Assembly: GCA_910585655.1 (NCBI GenBank) | Contig: CAJUFW010000078.1 | Coordinates: 1 to 14,963, forward strand | From: an uncultured Lachnospiraceae bacterium | GTDB lineage: Bacteria; Bacillota_A; Clostridia; Lachnospirales; Lachnospiraceae | Direction: 5' to 3' | DNA: 14,963 nt | In this document: in pieces, positions 1 through 6,676 of the stretch | Layout: each line of letters opens with the position of its first letter | Position numbering within the stretch: position 1 is the first letter of the stretch | The notes under the pieces: model-generated | Told to the model about the DNA's origin: nothing | Databases searched by the model: none | The model's input: the letters and a program-made list of their open reading frames with translations, nothing else | Position numbers and translations under genes: made by a program

Positions 1-375
1 CAGCAAATCCGCCCGCTTTAAGATATCCGGGTGCAGCCCTAAGGAACCGCCAATCACAAATTGTATCTGGCTCGTTCCAGAAAGCGGAATTCTTTCTAAT
101 TCCCTTGCCAATCCGACCGAATCAAACTGCCTTCCCTCAATGGCAAGCGCAATCACATAAGCATCCGTTTTAAGCAGACGAAGGAGGCGCTCCCCCTCCC
201 TTTTCCGGATCTGATCCTCCTCTGCCGCAGATGCTTCCTCCGGCGTACGCTCGTCTGCCACTTCCAATATTTCCAGTCTGCAATAACGGCTTAGACGTTT
301 TTTATATTCATCAATCCCGGCTTTTAGATAGGCTTCTTTTATTTTTCCGACACACAGCAGATCGATTTTTACCAT
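1..375 (-). CDS. rlmH: RlmH, 23S rRNA (pseudouridine1915-N3)-methyltransferase, 3' end cut by the window edge
   Basis: SPOUT-class methyltransferase. The family methylates N3 of pseudouridine 1915 in helix 69 of 23S rRNA on the assembled 70S ribosome, using S-adenosylmethionine. I translated 125 codons from the ATG at 375-373. The protein begins MVKIDLLCVGKIKEAYLKAG and has the family segments LAIEGRQFDSVGLA (about residues 77-90) and FVIGGSLGLHPDILKRADLL (about 106-125), the latter part of the AdoMet-binding knot. The family is about 159 residues, so roughly the last 34 (the rest of the knot) lie outside the window. The start is well supported: a GGAGAGGGG ribosome binding site lies just upstream and a consensus sigma-A promoter sits at 413-441. 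It follows vanY on the same strand but has its own promoter, so it should be independently expressed. No internal damage is visible. Confidence 0.93.
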   Translation of the reverse strand, partial: MVKIDLLCVGKIKEAYLKAGIDEYKKRLSRYCRLEILEVADERTPEEASAAEEDQIRKREGERLLRLLKTDAYVIALAIEGRQFDSVGLARELERIPLSGTSQIQFVIGGSLGLHPDILKRADLL

Positions 376-412
376 GTCTTTCCCCTCTCCTCCCTTTTCT
401 ACTTCCCTCCCT

Positions 413-441
413 ATTATATAAAGTTTCCCCTTTTGTTTCAA
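413..441 (-). promoter_or_regulatory. Sigma-A type promoter of rlmH
   Basis: Read on the minus strand: -35 TTGAAA (441-436), a 17-nt spacer, then -10 TATAAT (418-413). Transcription would start near 406, giving a leader of about 30 nt before the rlmH ATG. The -10 is a perfect match, the -35 is 5 of 6 and the spacing is optimal. A second TTGACA at 453-448 is too far from this -10 to be its partner. Confidence 0.8.
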
Positions 442-464
442 GTAAATTGTCAAAAAGGAACCGC

Positions 465-1092
465 CTACTCCAACGTCTCCAAATATTCTTCCAAGCAAAG
501 TCCCTGCTCATATACTTCGGTCGCCGCTTCCACACCTATATAGCGATAATGCCATACTTCTTCCGCCGTATTGGTAATTTCTGTCTTATTCCCCGGATAG
601 CGAAAGATAAATCCATAGCGATAGCTGTTTGCCTGCAGCCACAGATAAAGATCATACGTCGCCCCGTTGATATCTACCGCAAAGCCAAGCTGATGCTCGC
701 TATGTCCCGGCACCGCAACCCATTGTTCTGCCATTTCCTTTGCATCTTCTTTGGAATAGCCCTGCCTACGATAATCGGCAATCTTGTCGTCGTAAAATTG
801 TTGCTGTACTTCCTGTGTCCGATAGCCCGATACCACAAGTGGCATTTGATCCCAGTTACTCTCTTTTGCAGCTTCTAACAGTTCCATCAATGGTTCATAA
901 ATACGTTCGTCTACCTGCTCCCCTCCTTCTAACTCCACTAAATTTACTTCATAATCCAAAGGAATCGGATTTTCCCGACAACATAGCGGCAAAAAGAAAC
1001 AGTAAAATTATGCTTCCTGCCAATCTTTTAAACCATTGTCTGCGCCGTTTTCCTCTCCCCTTATGCTGCATGATTCTTTCTCTTTCCTTCAT
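465..1092 (-). pseudogene. vanY: VanY-like D-alanyl-D-alanine carboxypeptidase (peptidase M15B), frameshifted
   Basis: Family role: zinc D,D-carboxypeptidase that removes the terminal D-Ala from peptidoglycan stem peptides outside the membrane. The catalytic domain (465-992) is intact, with SGYRT, then the zinc/active-site signature SEHQLGFAVDI (H and D ligands), then EVWHYRYIG (catalytic Glu and a His ligand). The natural start is the ATG at 1092-1090, preceded by AGGAG six nt away. From there the frame reads a basic N-terminus and a membrane anchor (RLAGSIILLFLFAA), then hits a TGA at 951-949. The domain frame is +1 relative to this and is only open from about 1002 down. Removing one base from the A5 run at 991-995 (T5 in the gene) joins the halves as SIILLFLLPLCCRENPIPLD, a sensible anchor-plus-domain protein. 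So this is a one-base insertion: true mutation, sequencing error, or slippage. The ORF beginning at 992 would need a TTG start without an obvious ribosome binding site and would lack the export signal. Confidence 0.75.
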
Positions 1093-1124
1093 TTCCTGCT
1101 CCTTTCCAGTCTTTTGACATATAA

Positions 1125-1180
1125 AAATCCATAACGCTTTTACCAGTCATCAGTCTACCAGATCAAAGCGTTATGGATTT
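1125..1180 (-). terminator. 16-bp perfect inverted repeat upstream of vanY; minus-strand terminator or operator
   Basis: Arms aaatccataacgcttt (1125-1140) and aaagcgttatggattt (1165-1180) are perfect reverse complements around a 24-nt spacer. Read on the minus strand the second arm runs into TTTTTATA, so the structure could terminate a leftward transcript entering from the right. Read on the plus strand there is no T tract. It lies only 33 nt before the vanY start, so it could instead be an attenuator or a regulator-binding dyad. The long spacer is atypical for an intrinsic terminator. Confidence 0.45.
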
Positions 1181-1266
1181 GAAGATTTAAAGGTTTTATT
1201 CTTAAGAAAATCCTGTTTTATTGACGCAAACTTTTCAGCACGGTGGAGAACGGGCATAGAGCGGGA

Positions 1267-1295
1267 TTGTTTTCAAAAAGAAGATATGCTATACT
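1267..1295 (+). promoter_or_regulatory. Extended -10 sigma-A promoter for the 1406-1927 gene
   Basis: -35 ttgttt (1267-1272), a 17-nt spacer, and -10 tatact (1290-1295) preceded by TGC, an extended -10 motif. A start near 1302 would give a leader of about 100 nt before the ATG at 1406. Confidence 0.65.
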
Positions 1296-1405
1296 TAGAC
1301 CAAAATACATCGCCGCCTTTGTACTGACAGGGTCTATCTTCTGCTGTATGCGGTGATGTGGTGTGTGATATCGGTGAGTAAACGAAGCTTTCAGAGGACG
1401 GGATT

Positions 1406-1927
1406 ATGAAAAAAGCAACGGATGATTTTTCAAGCTGGCAAATACAAAAAGAAAATATGTCAAAACCGTTTCCGTATGTGTTCCCACAAATGCCACCCCG
1501 GTTCCGGCGATGCTGTGCATTTATGAAAACAGTATTTTTGATGCAATGGGTATGCTTTGCCGTTTCTTGTATTTGTGGTATGGTACTATTCATTCCTATT
1601 GTTCTTTTGGGCAAGAATATGGAAATAAGCGCTATAATAAAGGAAAAACCGCTCTTGGCGTTTTTCCTTGTGGCAGTTATTATATCCCTCCTGATTTTCT
1701 TTGTAGCTGTCCCGTTTGGATTTACCCCAAAACTTTTTTGGCGGTGTCCATGTTGCAGACATTCATTTCCGTACTATGCCCCAACACGAGGGGACAACTT
1801 GAAAGAAAAAGAGTGTCTGCTGACTATAAAGGGACAACATATCAACTATGTGAAACTAAAATTTTGCCCGCTGATTATTCCGTCCGTCTGCCCGGAGTGC
1901 AAATGCAAGTTTTTTGCTTTCCCTTAA
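1406..1927 (+). CDS. Uncharacterised two-helix membrane protein with a C-terminal cysteine cluster
   Basis: I do not recognise a named family. The 173-residue protein has a soluble N-terminus (about 1-38), two strongly hydrophobic segments (about 41-68, FMKTVFLMQWVCFAVSCICG onward, and 83-108, LLAFFLVAVIISLLIFFVAV), and a cytosolic-looking tail of about 60 residues. The tail holds CPCC (about 114-117), a further Cys-Pro and CPEC-x-C (about 163-168). Paired CPxC knuckles suggest a zinc-ribbon-like fold, which is inference. The start is supported by GAGGA seven nt upstream of ATG and by the promoter at 1267-1295. It is the only protein gene on the plus strand in this window, sits between the vanS and vanY remnants, and stops 8 nt from the vanS stop, so the two are convergent. 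No terminator is seen after it. Confidence 0.72.
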   Translation: MKKATDDFSSWQIQKENMSKPFPYVFPQMPPRFRRCCAFMKTVFLMQWVCFAVSCICGMVLFIPIVLLGKNMEISAIIKEKPLLAFFLVAVIISLLIFFVAVPFGFTPKLFWRCPCCRHSFPYYAPTRGDNLKEKECLLTIKGQHINYVKLKFCPLIIPSVCPECKCKFFAFP

Positions 1928-1935
1928 CAGTTTTC

Positions 1936-2622
1936 TTATTTTGTCGCAGGAAGTGTAATCGCAAGCCCCAGACCAGTACCGCCTGTATTGGACATACGTG
2001 CTTCATCCAAACGATAAAATTTATCAAACAGCAACGGCAGATTTTCTGCGGGAATGGTAGCTCCTTTATTTTGAACAGAAATAGAAACCAGATCTTCTGA
2101 TGAAGTAGCAAAAATTGTAATTTCCGTTTGCGGATAGCTATAGGCAGCCGCATTTTTCAAAAGATTTCCAAAGACCCTCGCCAATTTATCGGATAGCTGC
2201 GCCAGCATAAGGGAAAGGTCAACCAGTTCCTTTGATAAGCTGATTTGCTGAGAATTAAATCTGTTGTCCTCTGCCAGCAGACTATCAATTCCCTGATTGA
2301 TCTCCTTAAAATAATTGCTCATCCACCAAAACAGCCGCCAAAGCAGCCACAAAAAAATCAGAACAATCGCCACTCCAAAGAAAACTTCTTTATGACCTCG
2401 AAAATATTCGTGATATATCAAAAATGCCGCTTCATGCTCGATATTCAGACAATTCTCCAATACCTTGACGATTACATCGCCCAAGCGCCTCTTCCATACA
2501 AACAGATATAAGCCTGCCACAATCAGCGCAGATAATAAAGCGTTGCTGCAGAAACGACGCATTAGCTTAGCTTGGAATGTAACAAACTCTTCTTTTTTAT
2601 TATGCTTCAATTTTATAACCAA
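1936..2622 (-). pseudogene. vanS: VanS-like sensor histidine kinase remnant with three internal deletions
   Basis: Family role: membrane sensor kinase paired with VanR that controls cell-wall (vancomycin-type) genes. The frame is open for 228 residues; intact relatives are roughly 350-380. Two membrane helices (about 28-44 and 79-100) and the HAMP-like linker are present. Then residues go from LLAEDN (115-120) straight to RFNSQQISLSKELVDL, so the dimerisation segment with the H-box histidine (AHDLKTPL in relatives) is missing. A second junction is at about 144/145 (AQLS/DKLARVF), losing the segment before the N box. The N box (NLLKNAAAYS), F box (FDKFYRL) and TGGTGLGLAI follow. A third junction at 222/223 joins GLGLAI directly to TLPATK and the stop, losing the last part of the ATPase fold. 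All three joints keep frame. It cannot autophosphorylate on His. Start ambiguous: TTG at 2622 overlapping the vanR tail by 23 nt, or a later TTG. Confidence 0.85.
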
Positions 2623-2809
2623 CTCCCCATATGGTTTTAATATACTTCGGTTTATCCAAGGTATCTTTTAGCTTCTCCCTTAAATGACGAATATGGGCGG
2701 TTATGGTATTGTTTGCTTTGCTGTAATACTCCTCCTGCCAAATCTGATGAAACAGTTCTTCCGCGCTGACTACTGTTCCTTTGTTCTCCAACAATATCCG
2801 TCTAAAATA
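2600..2809 (-). pseudogene. vanR: VanR-like response regulator, DNA-binding domain only (receiver deleted)
   Basis: Only the C-terminal OmpR/PhoB-type winged helix remains: LLENKGTVVSAEELFHQIW, then YYSKANNTITAHIRHLREKL (recognition helix), then KYIKTIWGVGYKIEA and stop. The spacing and motifs match the VanR end. Intact proteins are about 230 residues; here about 67 codons are open after an in-frame TAG at 2812-2810. The whole receiver with its phospho-acceptor Asp is gone. A TTG at 2794 could start a 64-residue peptide, but I see no ribosome binding site before it. The upstream sequence is the end of the phosphoesterase gene, whose reading frame overlaps this one to 2770, so the breakpoint lies near 2795-2815. 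Its stop overlaps the vanS start region, the usual coupled vanR-vanS arrangement. Confidence 0.82.
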
Positions 2810-4122
2810 CTATCCAGGTATTCACACCAGAAGCTTTCTTCCCCAAGTTCTTCCTTTACCTCCTGCCAGAGCCGGTAGCCCTCATCCTCCCGGAACGCCT
2901 GCTTTTCTTCCTCGTTCATTCCGGCAAAATACGCGACGTTTATCCGCGCGGAATAGTCCGCCAGTTCTTCCCTTATCTCTTCGTCTAACTTTGTCTTTTT
3001 GAGGTTTTCCATAACCCGCTTATACTGGTTCTGGTAAAAAAACTCCTTGGCATAGTCGGCAAAATGCAGCAAATCTTCCTCTGTCATACCTTGCGCCCTG
3101 GCATACTCTTCTACCTTAACCGACTGTTTTTCATAAGAAACTTCCCCTTCCGTCCCTATTGTAACGATCCCATACTGATGTGGATTTACCATAAGAGAGC
3201 TTCCTGCAATGTCCCAAAGCTCCCAATCTCCTGTCTCCTCCTTTGCCTGATGCTGGATGTGCATATGCCCGCTTAAATACAAAGGAACCTGCCTGTCTGC
3301 CAGTACCTGTTTTACCTCCTCGCTGTCCGAACAGACATAGCCTTTGATAAAAAACGGGTTATGTACCAGCAGGTTATGATGTCCAACGGCAATCGGCGTC
3401 CGACCCTCTTTTTGATCCTGTTTTAGCCAGCCGTCAAGCCAGGCTAACGTCTCCTCTCCGACGCCACTTCCAATCTGGTAGCCGTCCAGAAAACGATTTG
3501 TATTGAGCATGTAAAGGCTGATCCGATCCTGCAGGCGTACAGTATAGCTCAGCCCATCCGGGGAATGTTCCAACAGCTTATTCCTGCACATCGCTCCTTT
3601 TTTTCTCGTTTTGTCCTTGCCATAGCCAAACTCCTGATAAAGTTCTTTAAAATCCTCAATCAAAACACTTTCTACCCGCTCTGCCTCCTCTCCAAAAAAA
3701 GAACGGCTTAACAGGTTATTGATATCGTGGTTTCCTGGTATGACATATACCAAAATGCCTTCCTCTGTCAGTTCGGAAAGCAAAGCCGCCAGTCGCTCAT
3801 GGCTCTCCCGCTCCCCATTATACGTCAAATCTCCGGACAGCAGCACCGCGTCCGGCTTCAGCTCTTTCATGTCTGCCAAAAAAGCTCCTATGATTTCCTG
3901 CTGATACCAGAGCAGCCTGCCGTCTCCCTGTTCGTTGATTGCCTCAAAATAATATCCTCGATCCGTTAAGCCAGGGGAAAGGTAGTGCAAATCCGTCGCC
4001 AGCACCAGCGTTACCGTTCGCGCCTCTTCCTGCCGGTGAGCGCAGCAGCCCAAAAGCAGACAACCCGCTATTAGACAGACTGCCAGCAAGAATTTCTTTG
4101 TTCCTCGTCCTATTCGTTTCAT
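2770..4122 (-). CDS. Lipoprotein calcineurin-like metallophosphoesterase, C-terminus altered by a deletion
   Basis: Two-metal phosphoesterase, probably anchored outside the membrane; substrate unknown. The N-terminus has basic residues, a hydrophobic core and a lipobox LLLGC with Cys26 as the predicted lipidated residue. The metal-site motifs appear in family order: DLH (44-46), GD (97-98), GNHD (130-133), GHHN (247-250), GHMH (285-288). So the catalytic domain looks complete. The remainder (about 320-440) is a helical, acidic region. Start ATG at 4122 has AGGAAGAG upstream. It lies 63 nt after helD with no terminator seen, so probably cotranscribed. Odd feature: the last residues (LDGYCWRTKEQ) are read out of frame through vanR sequence, so the native C-terminus was probably lost when vanR's receiver was deleted; loss of a few C-terminal residues may be tolerated. 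Confidence 0.85.
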   Translation of the reverse strand: MKRIGRGTKKFLLAVCLIAGCLLLGCCAHRQEEARTVTLVLATDLHYLSPGLTDRGYYFEAINEQGDGRLLWYQQEIIGAFLADMKELKPDAVLLSGDLTYNGERESHERLAALLSELTEEGILVYVIPGNHDINNLLSRSFFGEEAERVESVLIEDFKELYQEFGYGKDKTRKKGAMCRNKLLEHSPDGLSYTVRLQDRISLYMLNTNRFLDGYQIGSGVGEETLAWLDGWLKQDQKEGRTPIAVGHHNLLVHNPFFIKGYVCSDSEEVKQVLADRQVPLYLSGHMHIQHQAKEETGDWELWDIAGSSLMVNPHQYGIVTIGTEGEVSYEKQSVKVEEYARAQGMTEEDLLHFADYAKEFFYQNQYKRVMENLKKTKLDEEIREELADYSARINVAYFAGMNEEEKQAFREDEGYRLWQEVKEELGEESFWCEYLDSILDGYCWRTKEQ

Positions 4123-4185
4123 TTTACACTCTTCCTTTCTCCTTTTCCTTGTTCTTCCCTGAGCGCTGCTTTTTTCTTTAGCCGC

Positions 4186-6504
4186 CTAAACCTGCAGCAG
4201 TTCACACAATCCTTCCTTCTGATCCACCAGCAAATACAGTTCATGCAGCGCCCTTGTCACCGCTACATAAAGCAGCTTTACGTTGGCATCACACGCCGGA
4301 TAATGCTGCTCCGACGGATTCCAAAGCAGTACGGCATCAAATTCCAGACCCTTGATCATCCGGATCGGCAGCAGCAAAATCCCGGTCAGAGAATTGACTT
4401 CTTCGGTTTGTTCTGTGATTTCATGTATCGTTATCCCTTCTGAAAGCGTCGCTGCTTTCCCGCTTTTTTCAGAAAGTTCCGAGTGTAGTTTTAAGGAAAT
4501 CCGCCGGCATTCCTCTTCGTCTCTTCCGATTATGGCAATCGTAGAAAAACCGCGTTCCAACAGTTCTTTGATAAGCTTTACCGCCTCTTTTGCCAGTGCC
4601 TTGGTATCGGCTTTTTCTATTACCGCAGCTTCTCTTCCATGGCGAATCACCGGATCGATTGCATACGTCTCAAAACTTCCCTTTTCCAGAAGCTTTCCGG
4701 CAAAATGGCTGATTTCCACCGTATTGCGGTAGCTCTTTACCAGCCGGTAAAACCGATCCTTTTCGGTAGAAAATACCCGTTCCCGCAGATCTACCCAGTC
4801 GTTCATCCCAGAATCGTAATAAATATTTTGGGAAACATCCCCCATAATCGTAAAGGTTGCCGTCGGAAAGCTCTGATGCAGACTGTAAAAAACCGATACG
4901 CCAAAATCCTGCGCTTCATCGACTACTACATGAGAGACCAAGTCCAAATCATCGCACCACTTCATACGCTTTTTGATCAACAGCAACGCTGCCATATCAT
5001 AAAGATCCGCCTGTTTGCTTAAAAATTCCTCTTCTATTTGTATTAAAACAGAATCCGGCGGTAATTGCAACCCCTTCTGGCAAAACCATTCTCGTTCCTT
5101 TTGTAACGCTTCTAAAAAGGCGCCATACACCTCCGTTACGACCCAGCGATTTTTTGCTTTTCCAAAAAAGCCTCTTACTTTGGCTGTTTCCCGCTTGATA
5201 ACTTCCCGCTCCTCATCTGCCATTTCACAAATCATCTTCACCTTTTTTAAAATCCGCTGATTTAACATATCGATTTTTTCCTCTGCTGACACCCCGCCTG
5301 CCTTAATCGTACCACTGCTTGTCTGAAAGCAGGAAAAAGTCTGTAAAAACTCTTCCAAATCCTCCTGGCGGTAAAGAATACGTCCGTCATATTCTAATAT
5401 TCCGTCCGGCAAATGCGGCAGCAAACGCCGCTCCTCTTCTGCCAAATAATATTCTAACGCCAGCATAAAATCCAGGGAGCCTTTCAATTGCAGTATTTCC
5501 CGTTCCGTCCGCCGAAAGCTGTCGATTAGACGATAACTTTTTGATTTTTTCGTCCTTTTTCCTGCTGGCTTCTTTCCCGTCTCCTCCTGTCCTGGTAATT
5601 CGACCTCAAAGCTTCCTTCTAAAAACTTCAACAGCAATTCCTCTAGCGTCATCTGGTTAATCCCCTGCACATCCAGACTTGGCAGTACACTGGTAATGTA
5701 GTTGAGCAGCATATGGTTGCTGCCGATCACATAAAATTCCTGTGGCTTAAATTTATCCTTAAAATTATAAAGGATATAAGAAATCCGGTGCATGGCTACT
5801 GTTGTTTTCCCGCTGCCTGCCACTCCCTGTACGATTACCGTATGCCAAGGAGTATCCCGGATAATCAGATTTTGTTCCTTTTGGATCGTCGCAATGATTT
5901 CTCCCAATACTACTTCTTTATTTTTTGCCAGATATTTTGTCAGGAATTCATCGTTGGTAATGACGTCTGTATCATAAAAATCATAGAGCTTGTCCCTTTC
6001 CAGCTCAAAGGTACGTTTCAACTGTAAATCGATCTGTATTTCCTCCCCGGTCGGCGCGCTATAGTGGCTTTTTCCAATATCGCTGTCATAATACACGCTT
6101 GCCACCGGCGCACGCCAGTCTACGATTAAAATATCCGAGGTACTCTGCATAATGCCGTTTTTACCAATATACAGAGAAAATTTCAGGTTTCCTTCCCCCT
6201 CTTTTTTCGCCAGCCCGGCATGATATTCCTCTTCATAATCAATTCGCCCAAAGTATGCTTTCTGCTCTGCCTGTAAATTTTTATACAACGTATGTTCTGC
6301 TTTATCCTGCAGATCCAAACCAATCACCAATTCATTATGCACTTGCGAATCTCCGGATCGGTAATTATCATACATCTCCTTTGTCTCTGCCTTCATCTGC
6401 GCTACCTCTACTGTCAGCCGCTCGATATTTTTCTCGATAACTGCTATACAAGACTTGAGATGCTTCTCCTCCGCTACGCGGATTGCCTCTTTCTTCTGTT
6501 CCAT
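4186..6504 (-). CDS. helD: HelD-like RNA polymerase recycling ATPase (UvrD/Rep-type helicase superfamily 1)
   Basis: HelD proteins bind core RNA polymerase, push arms into its channels, and use ATP to strip stalled polymerase from DNA. The protein of 772 residues is about the length of Bacillus subtilis HelD (about 774). Seen: an N-terminal coiled coil (about 5-70; KKEAIRVAEEKHLKSCIAVI onward) as in the secondary-channel arm, a Q-like motif IQKEQNLIIRD, Walker A GVAGSGKTT (about 225-235), a large divergent insert (about 290-520), Walker B VVVDEAQDFG, GDVSQNIYY, KSYRNT, and the C-terminal IKGLEFDAV and YVAVTRALHELYLLVD motifs. Start choice: an ATG at 6516 is in frame, but its first codons contain the GGAGG that sits five nt before the ATG at 6504, so 6504 is preferred. 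It has its own candidate promoter at 6607-6634 and reads on into the phosphoesterase gene. Confidence 0.92.
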   Translation of the reverse strand: MEQKKEAIRVAEEKHLKSCIAVIEKNIERLTVEVAQMKAETKEMYDNYRSGDSQVHNELVIGLDLQDKAEHTLYKNLQAEQKAYFGRIDYEEEYHAGLAKKEGEGNLKFSLYIGKNGIMQSTSDILIVDWRAPVASVYYDSDIGKSHYSAPTGEEIQIDLQLKRTFELERDKLYDFYDTDVITNDEFLTKYLAKNKEVVLGEIIATIQKEQNLIIRDTPWHTVIVQGVAGSGKTTVAMHRISYILYNFKDKFKPQEFYVIGSNHMLLNYITSVLPSLDVQGINQMTLEELLLKFLEGSFEVELPGQEETGKKPAGKRTKKSKSYRLIDSFRRTEREILQLKGSLDFMLALEYYLAEEERRLLPHLPDGILEYDGRILYRQEDLEEFLQTFSCFQTSSGTIKAGGVSAEEKIDMLNQRILKKVKMICEMADEEREVIKRETAKVRGFFGKAKNRWVVTEVYGAFLEALQKEREWFCQKGLQLPPDSVLIQIEEEFLSKQADLYDMAALLLIKKRMKWCDDLDLVSHVVVDEAQDFGVSVFYSLHQSFPTATFTIMGDVSQNIYYDSGMNDWVDLRERVFSTEKDRFYRLVKSYRNTVEISHFAGKLLEKGSFETYAIDPVIRHGREAAVIEKADTKALAKEAVKLIKELLERGFSTIAIIGRDEEECRRISLKLHSELSEKSGKAATLSEGITIHEITEQTEEVNSLTGILLLPIRMIKGLEFDAVLLWNPSEQHYPACDANVKLLYVAVTRALHELYLLVDQKEGLCELLQV

Positions 6505-6606
6505 GTTTTCCTCCATTCTGAAGCACTGCTTCCAGCAGGCTTACCATCTTAGTATCTTGTTGTTTGCCCTGCCTGAGAGCCGCCTAAAAACAGCTCCTAA
6601 CCAGGC
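6505..6606 (-). promoter_or_regulatory. helD 5' leader with small hairpin and duplicated decamer
   Basis: About 95 nt between the predicted start of transcription and the helD ATG. On the minus strand GAGCTG and CGGCTC can pair (6 bp, loop of 8). Flanking GCCTG and CAGGC could extend the stem, but the GCCTG arm may lie upstream of the transcript start. The decamer ttagtatctt (plus-strand reading) occurs at 6549-6558 and again at 6610-6619, the second copy inside the helD promoter spacer. No T tract follows the hairpin, so it is not a terminator. Function unknown. Confidence 0.35.
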
Positions 6607-6634
6607 ATATTAGTATCTTACTTGTTTTTTTCAA
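6607..6634 (-). promoter_or_regulatory. Candidate helD promoter
   Basis: Minus strand: -35 TTGAAA (6634-6629), a 16-nt spacer, -10 TAATAT (6612-6607). The -35 matches 5 of 6 and the -10 matches 4 of 6. It lies back to back with the rightward promoter whose -35 starts at 6642; the two -35 hexamers are 7 bp apart. Confidence 0.5.
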
Positions 6635-6641
6635 AAAATGC

Positions 6642-6670
6642 TAGACTTGTAATAAAAAATATGGTATAGT
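6642..6670 (+). promoter_or_regulatory. Extended -10 promoter of the candidate small RNA
   Basis: -35 tagact (6642-6647; 4 of 6), a 17-nt spacer, -10 tatagt (6665-6670; 5 of 6) with TGG just upstream (an extended -10 TGn). A start near 6677 is predicted. No protein gene lies downstream on this strand; a terminator follows about 90 nt later. Confidence 0.62.
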
Positions 6671-6676
6671 GGATAT

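Larger units (their letters stand above)
1093..1405. other. Intergenic region between vanY and the Cys-rich membrane protein gene
   Basis: About 310 nt with divergent flanking genes. It holds the vanY ribosome binding site, the 16-bp inverted repeat at 1125-1180 and a plus-strand promoter at 1267-1295. I find no convincing sigma-A promoter for vanY on the minus strand and no supported gene in 1181-1266. Confidence 0.6.

Noticed and set aside
448..453. TTGACA on the minus strand as the -35 of rlmH
   Set aside because: It is 29 nt from the TATAAT at 413-418; the TTGAAA at 436-441 has the correct 17-nt spacing.
231..1117. Plus-strand frames of 215 and 125 codons opposite rlmH and vanY
   Set aside because: They are antisense to recognisable RlmH and VanY proteins and have no family-like sequence.
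1300..1408. Plus-strand mini-frame ending in TGA that overlaps the ATG at 1406 (ATGA), ending MWCVISVSKRSFQRTGL
   Set aside because: It could be a coupled leader peptide, but there is no convincing ribosome binding site and the length is compatible with chance.
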